A stretch of DNA of 64,000 bases from Salinicola peritrichatus (GCF_003206715.1 NZ_PZJU01000032.1:1-64000), one strand, 5' to 3'. Numbered from the stretch's first letter, positions 54,414 to 62,613 are shown. The notes: generated by a model from the sequence alone, not told the origin. Numbers and translations: made by a program.

Positions 54414-54884
54414 ATGCTCGATATCGTGCTCTATGAACCCGAAATCCCGCCCAACACCGGCAACATCATCCGGTTGTGCGCCAATACCGGTTTTCGCTTG
54501 CATATCATCGAGCCGATGGCCTTCGAGCTCGACGACAAACGCCTGCGGCGCGCGGGGCTGGATTACCACGAGTGGGCGCGCGTCCAGGTCCATGCCAACT
54601 GGGCGGCGTTTCTCGAGACCGTCGGCCCGGAGCGGGTATTCGCCGTTTCCACGCGCGGTCGTCACGGCTACAACCATATCCATTACCGAGAAGGCGATGC
54701 ACTGGTGTTCGGCCCGGAAACCCGCGGCCTGCCGCAGGACATGCTCGACGCGCTGCCCCCGGCGCAACGGTTACGCCTGCCGATGCTGCCCGATAGCCGC
54801 AGCCTCAACCTCTCCAACGCCTGCGCGATCATCGTTTACGAGGCTTGGCGCCAGTTGGATTTCGCCGGGGCGGTGGATATCTAG
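54414..54884 (+). CDS. trmL: tRNA (cytidine/uridine-34-2'-O)-methyltransferase TrmL
   Basis: 156-residue SPOUT methyltransferase, same length as E. coli TrmL (157). It modifies the wobble base of tRNA-Leu. Motifs are [34 protein letters not shown] and the knot region [20 protein letters not shown]. Start at [10 protein letters not shown]; the longer frame (MAPIAYHA) has no family match. The ribosome site is weak. The tandem repeat lies just upstream. Confidence 0.94.
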   Translation: MLDIVLYEPEIPPNTGNIIRLCANTGFRLHIIEPMAFELDDKRLRRAGLDYHEWARVQVHANWAAFLETVGPERVFAVSTRGRHGYNHIHYREGDALVFGPETRGLPQDMLDALPPAQRLRLPMLPDSRSLNLSNACAIIVYEAWRQLDFAGAVDI

Positions 54885-54908
54885 CGCGCCGTTGGGTGAC
54901 GTCTTTTC

Positions 54909-55376
54909 TTATAACGTCCGCGTCATGAAAACACTGTAGGGATCTTCGACGTAATCCGCGAACGGCTCGCAGTAATCGAAGCCGAACGCTGCGTAGAGTT
55001 GGCGCGCCGGGGCAAAGGCTTCCATTGAACCGGTTTCCAGACTCAACCGCTGAATGCCGAGCGCCCTCGCTTCGTCGATCAGATGGGCGAGTATCGCCCG
55101 CGCCACGCCTTTGCGTAGATGTTTCGGGTCGGTACGCATCGATTTGACCTCGGCGTGGGTGTCGTCGAGGCGCTTGAACGCGCCGCAGCCCAGTAGCTGG
55201 CCATCTTCCCAGGCGCTATAGAAGTGAATCTCCGGGCGCCGCAGGCCTTCGAGATCCAGCGCGTGGCGGCTCTCCGGGGGTGAGTGCGGCGCGAAGTCCT
55301 TGAGGTGGGCTTCCAGCAACGCGGCGATTTCCGGGCCACGCAAGTCGTCTCGGATGATGTCCATGGGGTGTATCAT
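54909..55376 (-). CDS. GNAT-family N-acetyltransferase
   Basis: 155-residue acetyltransferase. The acetyl-CoA loop is MRTDPKHLRKGVARAILAHL (Q/RxxGxG/A type), preceded by GQLLGCGAFKRLDDTHAEVK and followed by LETGSMEAFAPARQLYAAFGF. Start at 55376 (MIHPM) or 55364 (MDIIRDDL); the second is nearer the family start, but neither has a good ribosome site. Convergent with trmL, divergent from rep. Acceptor unknown. Confidence 0.86.
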   Translation of the reverse strand: MIHPMDIIRDDLRGPEIAALLEAHLKDFAPHSPPESRHALDLEGLRRPEIHFYSAWEDGQLLGCGAFKRLDDTHAEVKSMRTDPKHLRKGVARAILAHLIDEARALGIQRLSLETGSMEAFAPARQLYAAFGFDYCEPFADYVEDPYSVFMTRTL

Positions 55377-55429
55377 TCCCGTTCGGTTGTTCTTCTCGAT
55401 GCTGTCTCCACCTTTGCGATTCTGCCTCC

Positions 55430-57478
55430 ATGTCCGATATTCGCCAACGCCTCGCCAAACTCAATCCGCGTCAGCAGGAAGCGGTGCGCTATATCGATGG
55501 CCCTTGCCTGGTGCTGGCGGGGGCCGGTTCCGGCAAGACCAGCGTGATCACCACCAAGATCGCTTACCTGGTTCAGGAGTGCGGGATGAGCGCGCGCAGG
55601 ATCGCCGCCGTCACTTTTACCAACAAGGCGGCCCGCGAGATGAAGGAGCGCGTGGGGCAGATGCTCAAGGGGCGCGAAGGCCATGGCCTGACCGTCTCGA
55701 CCTTCCACAACCTCGGCCTCAACATCATCCGCCGCGAACTCAAGGCGCTCGGCTTCCGTCCCGGCTTTTCGCTGTTCGATCCCGAGGACGCCAAGGCGCT
55801 GCTGCGCGACCTGATGCAGAAGGAGGCCGATACCGACGCCGAGCAGATCGGTGCGGTGCAGAGCCTGATCTCGCAGTGGAAGAACGACCTGGTGCTGCCG
55901 GGGCAGGCGATCTCGCACGCGACGGACGAAGACGAGCAGTACGCCGCGCGTATCTACGAGGCCTACAACCGGCATTTGAAGGCCTACAACGCGGTCGATT
56001 TCGACGACCTGATCATGCTGCCGGTGGTGCTGCTGAAGACCGATCCGGAGGCGCTGGCGCGCTGGCGCAAGCGCATCCACTACATGCTGGTGGACGAGTA
56101 CCAGGACACCAACGTCAGCCAGTACCAGCTGGTCAAGCTGTTGATGGAGGAGCGCGCGACCTTCACCGTGGTCGGCGACGACGACCAGTCGATCTACGCC
56201 TGGCGCGGCGCGCGGCCGGAGAACCTGGTCACACTCGGCGAGGACTTCCCGCGCCTGAACGTGATCAAGCTGGAGCAGAACTACCGCTCGACCGGTACGA
56301 TCCTGCGCGCGGCCAACACGCTCATTGCCAACAATCCCCACGTCTACGACAAGACGCTGTGGTCCGACATGGGCCAGGGCGACCCGATCCGCGTGATCGT
56401 CAACCGCCACGAGGAAGCCGAGGCCGAACGCGTCGCCGGCGAGATTCTCACCCGGCGAATCAAGGAGCGCGCGGAGTGGCGAGATTTCGCCGTGCTCTAT
56501 CGCGGCAACTTCCAGGCCCGGCTTTTAGAACTCAAGCTCCAGCACCATCAGATTCCCTACAAGCTCTCCGGCGGTACTTCGTTCTTCTCGCGCAACGAGA
56601 TCAAGGATGCGATGGCCTATCTGCGGCTGTTGATCAATCCGGACGACGACAACGCCTTCCTGCGCATCGTCAACGTGCCGCGCCGCGAGATCGGCCCCGG
56701 CACGCTGGAAAAACTCGCCAACTACTCGAGTGATCGCGGCGGTTCGATGTTCGCTGCCTGCGGCGAGATGGGGCTGGAGCAGGTGCTGCCGACCCGCGCC
56801 GTCGAGCGGCTGGGCCGCTTCGCGCATTTTATCGATGGCGTGCGCAAACGCATGGATCAAGGTGATGCCATCAGCGCGATCCGCGAGATGATTCGCGACA
56901 TGGACTACGAGGCCTGGCTCTACCAGAACGCCAGCGCGCCAACCATCGCCGAGCGTCGCATGGCCAACGTCTGGACGCTGATCGACCAGCTCGAAAAGTC
57001 GATGCATCGCGACGACGAGGACGGCGAAGCGAGCGAGGAGACCGATGACGTGCAGTCGGCGATCTCGCGCCTGGTGCTGCGCGACATCCTCGAACAGCAA
57101 GCGGAAGAGGACGACTCCGACCGCGTGCAACTGCTGACCATGCACGCCTCCAAGGGCCTCGAGTTTCCCCACGTCTATCTGATGGGGCTCGAGGAGGAAC
57201 TGCTGCCACACCGCAACGCCATCGAATCTGGCACCATCGAGGAGGAGCGCCGCCTGGCCTACGTCGGCATCACCCGGGCCCGGCGCACGCTGACATTGAC
57301 CCTGGCGCGTCAGCGCAAGGCCTACGGCGAACTGCTCGACTGCACCCCGAGCCGCTTCCTTGACGAGCTGCCGGCGGATGACCTCGAATGGGAAGGCCGC
57401 GCCGACAAAGAGAACCCCGAGAAGAAGCAGGAACGGGGCCAGAGTGCGATTGCTGGGCTCAGGTCGCTGTTGGGGTAG
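55430..57478 (+). CDS. rep: ATP-dependent DNA helicase Rep
   Basis: 682-residue superfamily 1A helicase that clears replication-fork barriers. Motif I is GAGSGKTSV (Lys36), Ia VTFTNKAAREM, II LVDEYQDTN, III VGDDDQSIYAWRGA, IV QNYRS, V LLTMHASKGLEF and VI AYVGITRARRTL. Length matches E. coli Rep (673), and the UvrD-type C-terminal tail is absent. Divergent from a GNAT gene. Confidence 0.95.
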   Translation: MSDIRQRLAKLNPRQQEAVRYIDGPCLVLAGAGSGKTSVITTKIAYLVQECGMSARRIAAVTFTNKAAREMKERVGQMLKGREGHGLTVSTFHNLGLNIIRRELKALGFRPGFSLFDPEDAKALLRDLMQKEADTDAEQIGAVQSLISQWKNDLVLPGQAISHATDEDEQYAARIYEAYNRHLKAYNAVDFDDLIMLPVVLLKTDPEALARWRKRIHYMLVDEYQDTNVSQYQLVKLLMEERATFTVVGDDDQSIYAWRGARPENLVTLGEDFPRLNVIKLEQNYRSTGTILRAANTLIANNPHVYDKTLWSDMGQGDPIRVIVNRHEEAEAERVAGEILTRRIKERAEWRDFAVLYRGNFQARLLELKLQHHQIPYKLSGGTSFFSRNEIKDAMAYLRLLINPDDDNAFLRIVNVPRREIGPGTLEKLANYSSDRGGSMFAACGEMGLEQVLPTRAVERLGRFAHFIDGVRKRMDQGDAISAIREMIRDMDYEAWLYQNASAPTIAERRMANVWTLIDQLEKSMHRDDEDGEASEETDDVQSAISRLVLRDILEQQAEEDDSDRVQLLTMHASKGLEFPHVYLMGLEEELLPHRNAIESGTIEEERRLAYVGITRARRTLTLTLARQRKAYGELLDCTPSRFLDELPADDLEWEGRADKENPEKKQERGQSAIAGLRSLLG

Positions 57479-57493
57479 GATAAGGAAATTGAG

Positions 57494-57685
57494 ATGCTTC
57501 CACGACTACGGGATCTCGACAGCCATGTCGTCGATATTGCCATTCGCTATCGCAGCGATGTCGCTGATGACGCGGGAACGGCAAAAAATTGCGTGCTCGA
57601 ACGAGGATACCCGGTCTGCTCGCCAGCATTGGCAAATACGCCGCAGGCCCTGAACCGGCTATTGGTCGAAGGGAGGCTGCTATGA
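57494..57685 (+). pseudogene. LysR-type regulator fragment
   Basis: 63 codons resembling part of a GcvA-like LysR effector domain: LRDLDSHVVDIAIRYRSDVA and CVLERGYPVCSPALANTP (family: VDxAIRYG ... PVCSPAL). The DNA-binding domain and the rest of the effector domain are missing on both sides. Base composition is lower in GC than the flanking rep gene. Likely the leftover of a deleted gene. Confidence 0.6.
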
Positions 57686-57733
57686 AGTTATCTTGACGGA
57701 CTATCGCCAAGGCGATGCTGTCTGTGAAAAGAC

Positions 57734-57755
57734 GGCGCGCTGGTTATCGCGCGCC
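57734..57755 (-). terminator. Terminator overlapping the hepT stop
   Basis: On the minus strand GGCGCGC, loop GATAACCA, GCGCGCC, followed by GTCTTTTC. The first arm covers the last codons of hepT and the loop covers its stop codon. A seven-pair GC stem with TTTT. Confidence 0.7.
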
Positions 57756-58169
57756 TTGGCTTGATGACGCCGACAACTGCTCTCGAGCAAAATCGATCAG
57801 CCTTTGATAATCGCGCTGACGGATGATGGTCTCGACGATCGCGGTATCGAGCTTCAGATAATCATGTACCAGCGCGTTGCGCAGACCGATAACCTTGTTC
57901 CATGGCGTCTCGCTAAGGTCGTGGCCCAGGTTGTGCAGCTTGGCGAAGGCCTGCCGGGCATCACTGGGCACCACGGTGCCGAGTGACTTCAAGCGCTGTT
58001 TGGCGATCCCGATGCACGCTTCGGTCAGCAACTGAAGATTGCGCTCGGCGGCACGGTAAAGCAGTCCGTTCAGACCTCCAGGGCGGCTTGCAGCCTCATG
58101 CAGCTGCCCCAGCTCTTCCTCCAGGATGGCCAGATGTTCCCGCATGGCATCGATGTATTCGCTTTCCAT
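57744..58169 (-). CDS. hepT: HEPN-domain toxin HepT
   Basis: 141-residue all-helical HEPN ribonuclease. The RX4HXY active motif is RNALVHDYLKLD near residue 105, in the standard place. It follows the nucleotidyltransferase MntA by 14 bases. In studied pairs HepT cleaves RNA and MntA inactivates it by adding AMP to the motif Tyr, which is present here. Start at MESEYIDAM; the longer frame overlaps mntA. Confidence 0.88.
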   Translation of the reverse strand: MESEYIDAMREHLAILEEELGQLHEAASRPGGLNGLLYRAAERNLQLLTEACIGIAKQRLKSLGTVVPSDARQAFAKLHNLGHDLSETPWNKVIGLRNALVHDYLKLDTAIVETIIRQRDYQRLIDFAREQLSASSSQGAR

Positions 58170-58183
58170 TGGGGATTCGTCGC

Positions 58184-58588
58184 TCAGGCATAGTGTCGTT
58201 GGTGGTACTGGTGATCGATTTCCCACATCGAGGTAATGCGCTGCTCTTCTCGAATCAGCCGCAGCTTGTCGCCAACGAACAAGACCCGGCCAGTACGGAT
58301 CACTGCGTGAGCGAGCGGCAGTGGGACGAGGTTGATGTCGACGACGGAAAGGCGATCATCGCCGAGCCCCATTTCATCCTGCCAGGCCTGAGCCAGCAAT
58401 TCCGGGCGCAGACGGCGCTCCAACGCATCCTGTTCAAAGTCGCGGAAAGCGACGGCGAGATCGTAATCGCTTTCGGCGTGGTGGGTGCCTTTTGCGCGTG
58501 AACCATAAAGCCAAAGCACGGCGATCTCTTCATCCATGGTCGCCAATTCAACAAGATGCTGCAGAACCTCGGATTCTTCGGGCATCAT
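58184..58588 (-). CDS. mntA: Minimal nucleotidyltransferase antitoxin MntA
   Basis: 134-residue MNT-fold protein. The nucleotidyl-transfer motif is LYGSRAKGTHHAESDYDLAV (GSx10DxD) with a third acidic residue in LSVVDINLVPL. It acts as antitoxin to the downstream HepT. ATG at 58588 is chosen with AAGGA seven bases upstream; a TTG at 58603 is possible. Divergent from cysE, with 88 bases between. Confidence 0.88.
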   Translation of the reverse strand: MMPEESEVLQHLVELATMDEEIAVLWLYGSRAKGTHHAESDYDLAVAFRDFEQDALERRLRPELLAQAWQDEMGLGDDRLSVVDINLVPLPLAHAVIRTGRVLFVGDKLRLIREEQRITSMWEIDHQYHQRHYA

Positions 58589-58676
58589 CAACTTTTCCTT
58601 CAATCGTTACCGGTTCAGTCTAGCATCAAGGACATGGCGCGAAACGCGATGCCGAGAAACAGACTCAGGAGAGACG

Positions 58677-59516
58677 ATGAATACGACGGAGCTATGGCAA
58701 CAGGCCCACGACGAGGCGATGGCGATCTCGCGACAGGAGCCGTCGCTGACGCCGCTGATGCTGGGCGCGGTGCTCAATCGTTCGACCCTGGGTGCCGGTC
58801 TGGCCTACCGTCTGGGCCATCGTCTGGCGCACCCTGATCTGTCGGCGCAGCCGTTGATCGAAATGTTCGATTGCCTGCTCGATGCCGATCCGTCAATCAG
58901 TGAAGGCATCGCCCAGGATCTCACCGCCGTGATCGAGCGCGATCCGGCGATTCGCCAGGTCACCGAAGTGGTGCTTTACCTCAAGGGTCTCCATGCGCTG
59001 GCCGTGCACCGCTTTGCTCACGCACTATGGCAGGCGGGTCGTCGGCAGATGGCGCGCTATCTGCAGAGTCGCAGCTCGGAAGTCTTCCAGACCGACATCC
59101 ATCCCGCCGCGCGGATCGGCAACGGCGTATTCATCGATCATGCCACCGGGGTGGTGATCGGCGAGACCACGGTGATCGAGGACGATGTCTCGTTGCTCCA
59201 GGGCGTGACCCTCGGCGGGACCGGTAAGGAAGCTGGCGATCGTCACCCCAAGGTGCGCCGAGGTGTGTTGATCGGTGCCGGTGCCAAGGTGCTGGGCAAT
59301 ATCGAGATCGGCGAGGGCGCGCGTATCGGCGCCGGATCGGTGGTCCTCAAGGCGGTGCCGGCGCATACCACCGCTGTCGGCGTACCGGCGCGTATCGTCG
59401 GCGATGCCGGTTGTACCGCTCCCTCGCGGGAGATGCAGCACTGCCTGGACAAACCGCATGAGCCAGGTGGCGACGAAAAGGCAGCGGCCAGTGGCCAGCT
59501 CTGCTGCGGGCGGTAG
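58677..59516 (+). CDS. cysE: Serine O-acetyltransferase CysE
   Basis: 279-residue left-handed beta-helix acetyltransferase, first step of cysteine synthesis. The helical N-terminal domain is followed by VFQTDIHPAARIGNGVFIDH and ATGVVIGETTVIEDDVSLLQ, then GVTLGGTGKEAGDRHPKV, with catalytic Asp/His in place. CAGGAG precedes the ATG. The C-terminal tail after VGVPARIVG is longer than usual and ends in CCGR rather than the Ile that normally inserts into O-acetylserine sulfhydrylase, so complex formation may differ. Confidence 0.93.
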   Translation: MNTTELWQQAHDEAMAISRQEPSLTPLMLGAVLNRSTLGAGLAYRLGHRLAHPDLSAQPLIEMFDCLLDADPSISEGIAQDLTAVIERDPAIRQVTEVVLYLKGLHALAVHRFAHALWQAGRRQMARYLQSRSSEVFQTDIHPAARIGNGVFIDHATGVVIGETTVIEDDVSLLQGVTLGGTGKEAGDRHPKVRRGVLIGAGAKVLGNIEIGEGARIGAGSVVLKAVPAHTTAVGVPARIVGDAGCTAPSREMQHCLDKPHEPGGDEKAAASGQLCCGR

Positions 59517-59564
59517 CACAGACCAACGCCGCCACGGCATTCATGACGGCCGTGCGGCTAGCGG

Positions 59565-60407
59565 CTAAGCCAGCTCATGGCGAGCCACGCGAGTCTCGAA
59601 GAATGCCGTCAAGTCGACGCTATCCAGCGCATCCAGCCAGGCAACGGCAAAACTTCCCGGCCCCTTGGCTTCCTGCTCGGCCCGTTCCGCTGCGGCAGCC
59701 GCATGGGCATGCGCCGCAATCATCGCGTCCAGTGTCGAGTCGGCGACGGCCAGATAGGCGGCGATCAGCGCACCGAGGGCGCAGCCGGTACCGGTGACTC
59801 GCGGCTGCCAGGCGCTGCCGCCCTCGATACTGACCAGGACCGGGTCGGCATTGTCATGAATTCCGACGAGCCGATCTATCTTGCCGGAAATCGCCACGCC
59901 CGAGGTGCGGTCGAGCAAGTGGGGCGCGGCCGTTGCCGCATCGCCCGCATCGTGCCGGGTATCCACACCGCGGCCCCGAGCGTCGCTGTCGACCAGCGAC
60001 AGGATCTCCGAGGCATTGCCGCGAACCACCGCCGGGCGATGGGCCATCAGTTCGATACTGATTTCACGGCGCAGGGGCAGGGCCGCGGCGCCGACCGGAT
60101 CGAGCACCCACGGCCGCCTAGCCTTGCTGGCTGCAAGACTGGCGCGGCGCATCGCTTCCAGGCTGGCGGCATTGGGTGTGCCCAGGTTGATCAGCACGCC
60201 ATCCGCCGCTGCCGCCAGCTCGCCGGCTTCCTTGGGATGATCCGTCATCGCGGGCGAGGCACCCGCGGCCAACAGCACGTTGGCGACGAAATTCATCGTC
60301 ACCTGATTGGTGAGGCAGTGAACGAGCGGCGTGCGCTCACGCAAGCGTGCACGCGTTGCGAGCAGGCGCTGTTGCCAGTCGGGGGAAAGGGTTAGCGGAT
60401 CGCGCAT
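59565..60407 (-). CDS. thiM: Hydroxyethylthiazole kinase ThiM
   Basis: 280-residue ribokinase-like enzyme that phosphorylates the thiazole alcohol for thiamine salvage. It shows TPLVHCLTNQVTMNFVANVL and LAAGASPAMTDHPKEA at the N-terminus, VLDPVGAAALPLRR, and the anion-hole/catalytic VTGTGCALGALIAAYLA. Start at MRDPLTLSP; the earlier frame is not family-like. No thiD or thiE gene is adjacent and no TPP riboswitch was seen upstream. Confidence 0.94.
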   Translation of the reverse strand: MRDPLTLSPDWQQRLLATRARLRERTPLVHCLTNQVTMNFVANVLLAAGASPAMTDHPKEAGELAAAADGVLINLGTPNAASLEAMRRASLAASKARRPWVLDPVGAAALPLRREISIELMAHRPAVVRGNASEILSLVDSDARGRGVDTRHDAGDAATAAPHLLDRTSGVAISGKIDRLVGIHDNADPVLVSIEGGSAWQPRVTGTGCALGALIAAYLAVADSTLDAMIAAHAHAAAAAERAEQEAKGPGSFAVAWLDALDSVDLTAFFETRVARHELA

Positions 60408-60564
60408 ACGGATTGTGCCTCTGGACGTTCGGCCGGCGTTAGCTTGCGTTTTCGGTTTGAGTATAATGCTCGCTGGCGGGCCCGAAAGCAGGCGTGGGCG
60501 CGCTGGACAGCTAACAGCCGAGCGGTTAGGATGGCCGCGCCGCAAACGGCGACAATCTGATTAC

Positions 60565-60641
60565 GCGCCCTTAGCTCAGCTGGATAGAGCGTTGCCCTCC
60601 GGAGGCAAAGGTCATAGGTTCGAATCCTATAGGGCGCGCCA
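60565..60641 (+). tRNA. tRNA-Arg (anticodon CCG)
   Basis: 77 nt forming a full cloverleaf: acceptor GCGCCCT/AGGGCGC, D arm AGCTCAGCTGGATAGAGC, anticodon stem TTGCC/GGCAA with loop CTCCGGA (anticodon CCG at 60599-60601), T arm ATAGGTTCGAATCCTAT, discriminator G and encoded CCA. The region downstream is full of phage remnants, so this tRNA is the probable integration site. Confidence 0.96.
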
Positions 60642-60884
60642 TTTAAAATCAGTCACTTAGCTATATTCTGTCACAACACCTTCAGACTGATTTTCACGCC
60701 TGTAACCACACTGATAATCACTCCCGGCAATTCCAAAGCCCTTTTGACCGGTTTTCCGCCGTGCGTGGTTGTCCGCCATGCGTCGCCTGATGCAATCCTC
60801 GGTGCAACGACACTCGATGCTAAGGGAATAGCATCGCTGGACTACGTGGCACCCTGAGCGCACCCCGCATTAGTTGCGTAGGGT
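60642..60884. other. Non-coding stretch between tRNA-Arg and the integrase fragment
   Basis: 243 bases. It contains short open frames on both strands, but none has a recognisable domain. GC is lower than in the core genes. Probably decayed mobile-element DNA; no copy of the tRNA 3' end was found here. Confidence 0.5.
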
Positions 60885-61103
60885 GTGCAGAAACCAGGGG
60901 GTCATTACACCCGAAGGCGTCTCGAGCACGCCGGCAAGTTCGAACAGCCGCGTAAGGTGCACTCGTTCTGCCGCGATATCTATCGCTTCGCCGTTATCAC
61001 CGGTCGGGCCTACACCCACGCCGAGCACATGGCAGCCGAGCAGCGCCCAGCGATGATGCAATTTTGGTCGGACAAGCTCTATCCGACACCGTCATCCGGC
61101 TAG
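60885..61103 (+). pseudogene. P4-type integrase fragment
   Basis: About 40 residues resemble the core-binding part of P4-family tyrosine integrases: RRRLEHAGKFEQPRKVHSFC then RDIYRFAVITGRAYTHAEHM (family style: LExxGxxExAxRVxxxCxxIFRYAVxTGRA). The N-terminal arm domain and the catalytic R...HxxR...Y domain are absent. Its place 244 bases after a tRNA gene supports an integrated element that later decayed. Similarity is judged by eye and short. Confidence 0.45.
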
Positions 61104-61510
61104 GTCAGAATCTCCATGCCGGAATAGGGCTTTTGCCTACAGGCTTCCAGCCTGCTGTTCAGGTCACCTACGTGGAGCTCGAGCTTGTGGCCATTGGGGT
61201 CGAGAAAATAGAACGATTCCCCCTCGCTTCGGTTCTGCCGCCACTCTTCTACGCCCTGGGCTCTAAGATGCTCTACGGCGGGAGCGAAGCCATCACCCGT
61301 AACCGTGAAGGCATAGTGGGTGTATTCGGGATGCGGTTCGGTGCCGCGGTGCTCGTCCAGGGTGAGACAAAGTCACAAACCGTCAAGCGATAGGTACGCT
61401 CCCTTATCCCATTGGGCATTTAGAGTTAGACCTAGTGTGTCCTGATAAAATGCAATGCTTCTGCCCAAGTCGGAGACCGCGAGGGTGAGGTGGTTCAAGC
61501 CTTTAAGCAT
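61100..61510 (-). pseudogene. fosA: Fosfomycin-resistance glutathione transferase fosA with internal stop at codon 46
   Basis: Reading the minus strand from the ATG at 61510 gives a 136-codon frame with FosA features end to end: [20 protein letters not shown] (metal His7, Thr9), [20 protein letters not shown] (second metal His), [19 protein letters not shown] and [20 protein letters not shown]. The only break is codon 46 at 61375-61373, TGA, where FosA proteins have an active-site Trp (TGG). A single G-to-A change explains it. Intact FosA adds glutathione to fosfomycin. Apart from this stop the frame is undamaged, so the mutation is recent, or the stop is a sequencing error. Confidence 0.87.
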
Positions 61511-61584
61511 TTCTAACTCCTAGCCCTGAAAGAATTTTCTGAAGCTCAAGTGGCCAAGAACATCACAATCCCAAGGGAGAATAA

Positions 61585-61905
61585 ATGCGAGGAATGGACA
61601 TTCATTGCGAACACTGCGGGTCACTGATGCGCACGCGTTCGAGCAAGCAACCGCACCCGGATTATCGGAAGCTCTACCTTGAATGCTTGAACCCTGACTG
61701 TGGCGCTAGAGTGCGTGCCGATTTTATCGTCACCGAGACGCTCAGCCCTAGGGACATACTGAATAAATCGACGAGCAGGATGAACCGGGACGGCGCACCG
61801 TCGCAAGGCGCACGGAGCGCAGACTCGAAGCGAAGCGGAGAGAACGTCCGAAGGACGGCCCCGACGGGGCGAGTTGCCAAAGGCAACGAGTCATGCGAGA
61901 CATAA
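61585..61905 (+). CDS. ogr: Ogr/Delta-type phage late activator, C-terminus replaced by a repeat element
   Basis: Residues 1-54 are a classic Ogr/Delta zinc protein: Cys8, Cys11, Cys34 and Cys39 give the exact C-X2-C-X22-C-X4-C spacing, with MRTRSSKQPHPDYRKLYLEC and NPDCGARVRADF. These proteins switch on late genes of P2-like phages. From about codon 55 (61746) the frame runs into the inverted-repeat element and reads unrelated residues to a stop at 61905. AAGGGAG precedes the ATG. In P2, ogr lies near the attachment site, which fits a tRNA 0.9 kb away. No other P2 late genes are present. Confidence 0.75.
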   Translation: MRGMDIHCEHCGSLMRTRSSKQPHPDYRKLYLECLNPDCGARVRADFIVTETLSPRDILNKSTSRMNRDGAPSQGARSADSKRSGENVRRTAPTGRVAKGNESCET

Positions 61906-62000
61906 CATGGGGTTAGGCGAGTCTCGACCGGGCTGGCGCACCAGCACCGCGCAACGCAGCGATTCGCCTGCACAGGCATTTATGCAGTGTTTCCTAGCGG
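61746..62000 (-). repeat. Terminal-inverted-repeat multi-hairpin element, copy B (inserted in ogr)
   Basis: 255-bp element inverted relative to copy A at 30773-30995. Ends carry the same core (GGACATACTGAATAAAT and, on the other strand, GGAAACACTGCATAAAT). Five perfect mini-hairpins lie inside: GACGG/CCGTC (61789), CGTCC/GGACG (61845), GCCCC/GGGGC (61858), GTTGCC/GGCAAC (61873) and GCTGG/CCAGC (61932). Outer 40-45 bp match copy A with few changes; the hairpin cargo differs. It begins inside the ogr coding frame, direct evidence of insertion. No target duplication was found. Confidence 0.75.
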
Positions 62001-62091
62001 TAACCCAAATCCCGACTACCAGGAAAGGTTGGCTGCTACCGCCCCTTGGCGGCGCATAGATCAGCACTGACGGCCCAGTTAATCGCCCCTT

Positions 62092-62538
62092 CGTAAGCCG
62101 CAGCCCTCTCTCGAATACAACCAGCGCCGCCACGTGCCGGCCTATATCGCCAGCCACCATGGCTTGGGCCGCATCCTGGCCACCACCACCCGACCGGGCT
62201 GGCACGACGCCAGCGGCGCGTTCGTGCTGCCCCACCGCATCATCGGTAAAGCCGACGTGTGGTTTCAGGACAGTGGCAAGGGCGCGCATCTGTTCACCGA
62301 GCGCGGCTCGTTGAAAAGCTGGCAGGGCGAACTCGCCCACTACTGCCGGGGCGACCCGGTGCTGATCCTGTCGGTCTGCTGTGTGCTGGCCGGGCCGGTC
62401 TTGTCCCGTGTCGGCGTCAACGCCGGCACCTGCACCTATTGGGCGTTCGACACTTTCGAGGGGGAAAACAGGAACATCTGTGTCAGTTCTCACATGAACC
62501 TGAAAAATAGTGGAAATACCGGGAACACCGCGCTGTAA
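62092..62538 (+). pseudogene. DUF927-type phage/ICE helicase fragment
   Basis: In frame from about 62092, residues RRHVPAYIASHHGLGRILAT, RPGWHDASGAFVLPHRIIG and LAHYCRGDPVLILSVCCVLA are typical of the DUF927 (primase/helicase-like) domain of phages and integrative elements. The following P-loop (STGKT) is missing: after VGVNAG the frame reads unrelated residues (CTYWAFDTFEG) and stops at 62538. Both ends are truncated, so no function is expected. Confidence 0.65.
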
Positions 62539-62613
62539 CCCGCATGGTTGAGCGCCTCCCTTGTTCCCAGTATGAAGTGTGTAAACGGGAACAAGTGAGT
62601 ACAACAAGGAGAG

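Noticed and set aside
60408-60564. Possible TPP riboswitch upstream of thiM
   Set aside because: The conserved CTGAGA thi-box core is absent on the minus strand of this region.
60657-60863. A 68-codon minus-strand frame after tRNA-Arg with several Cys residues
   Set aside because: No ribosome site or recognisable domain, and Cys spacing fits no known zinc finger; treated as decayed DNA.
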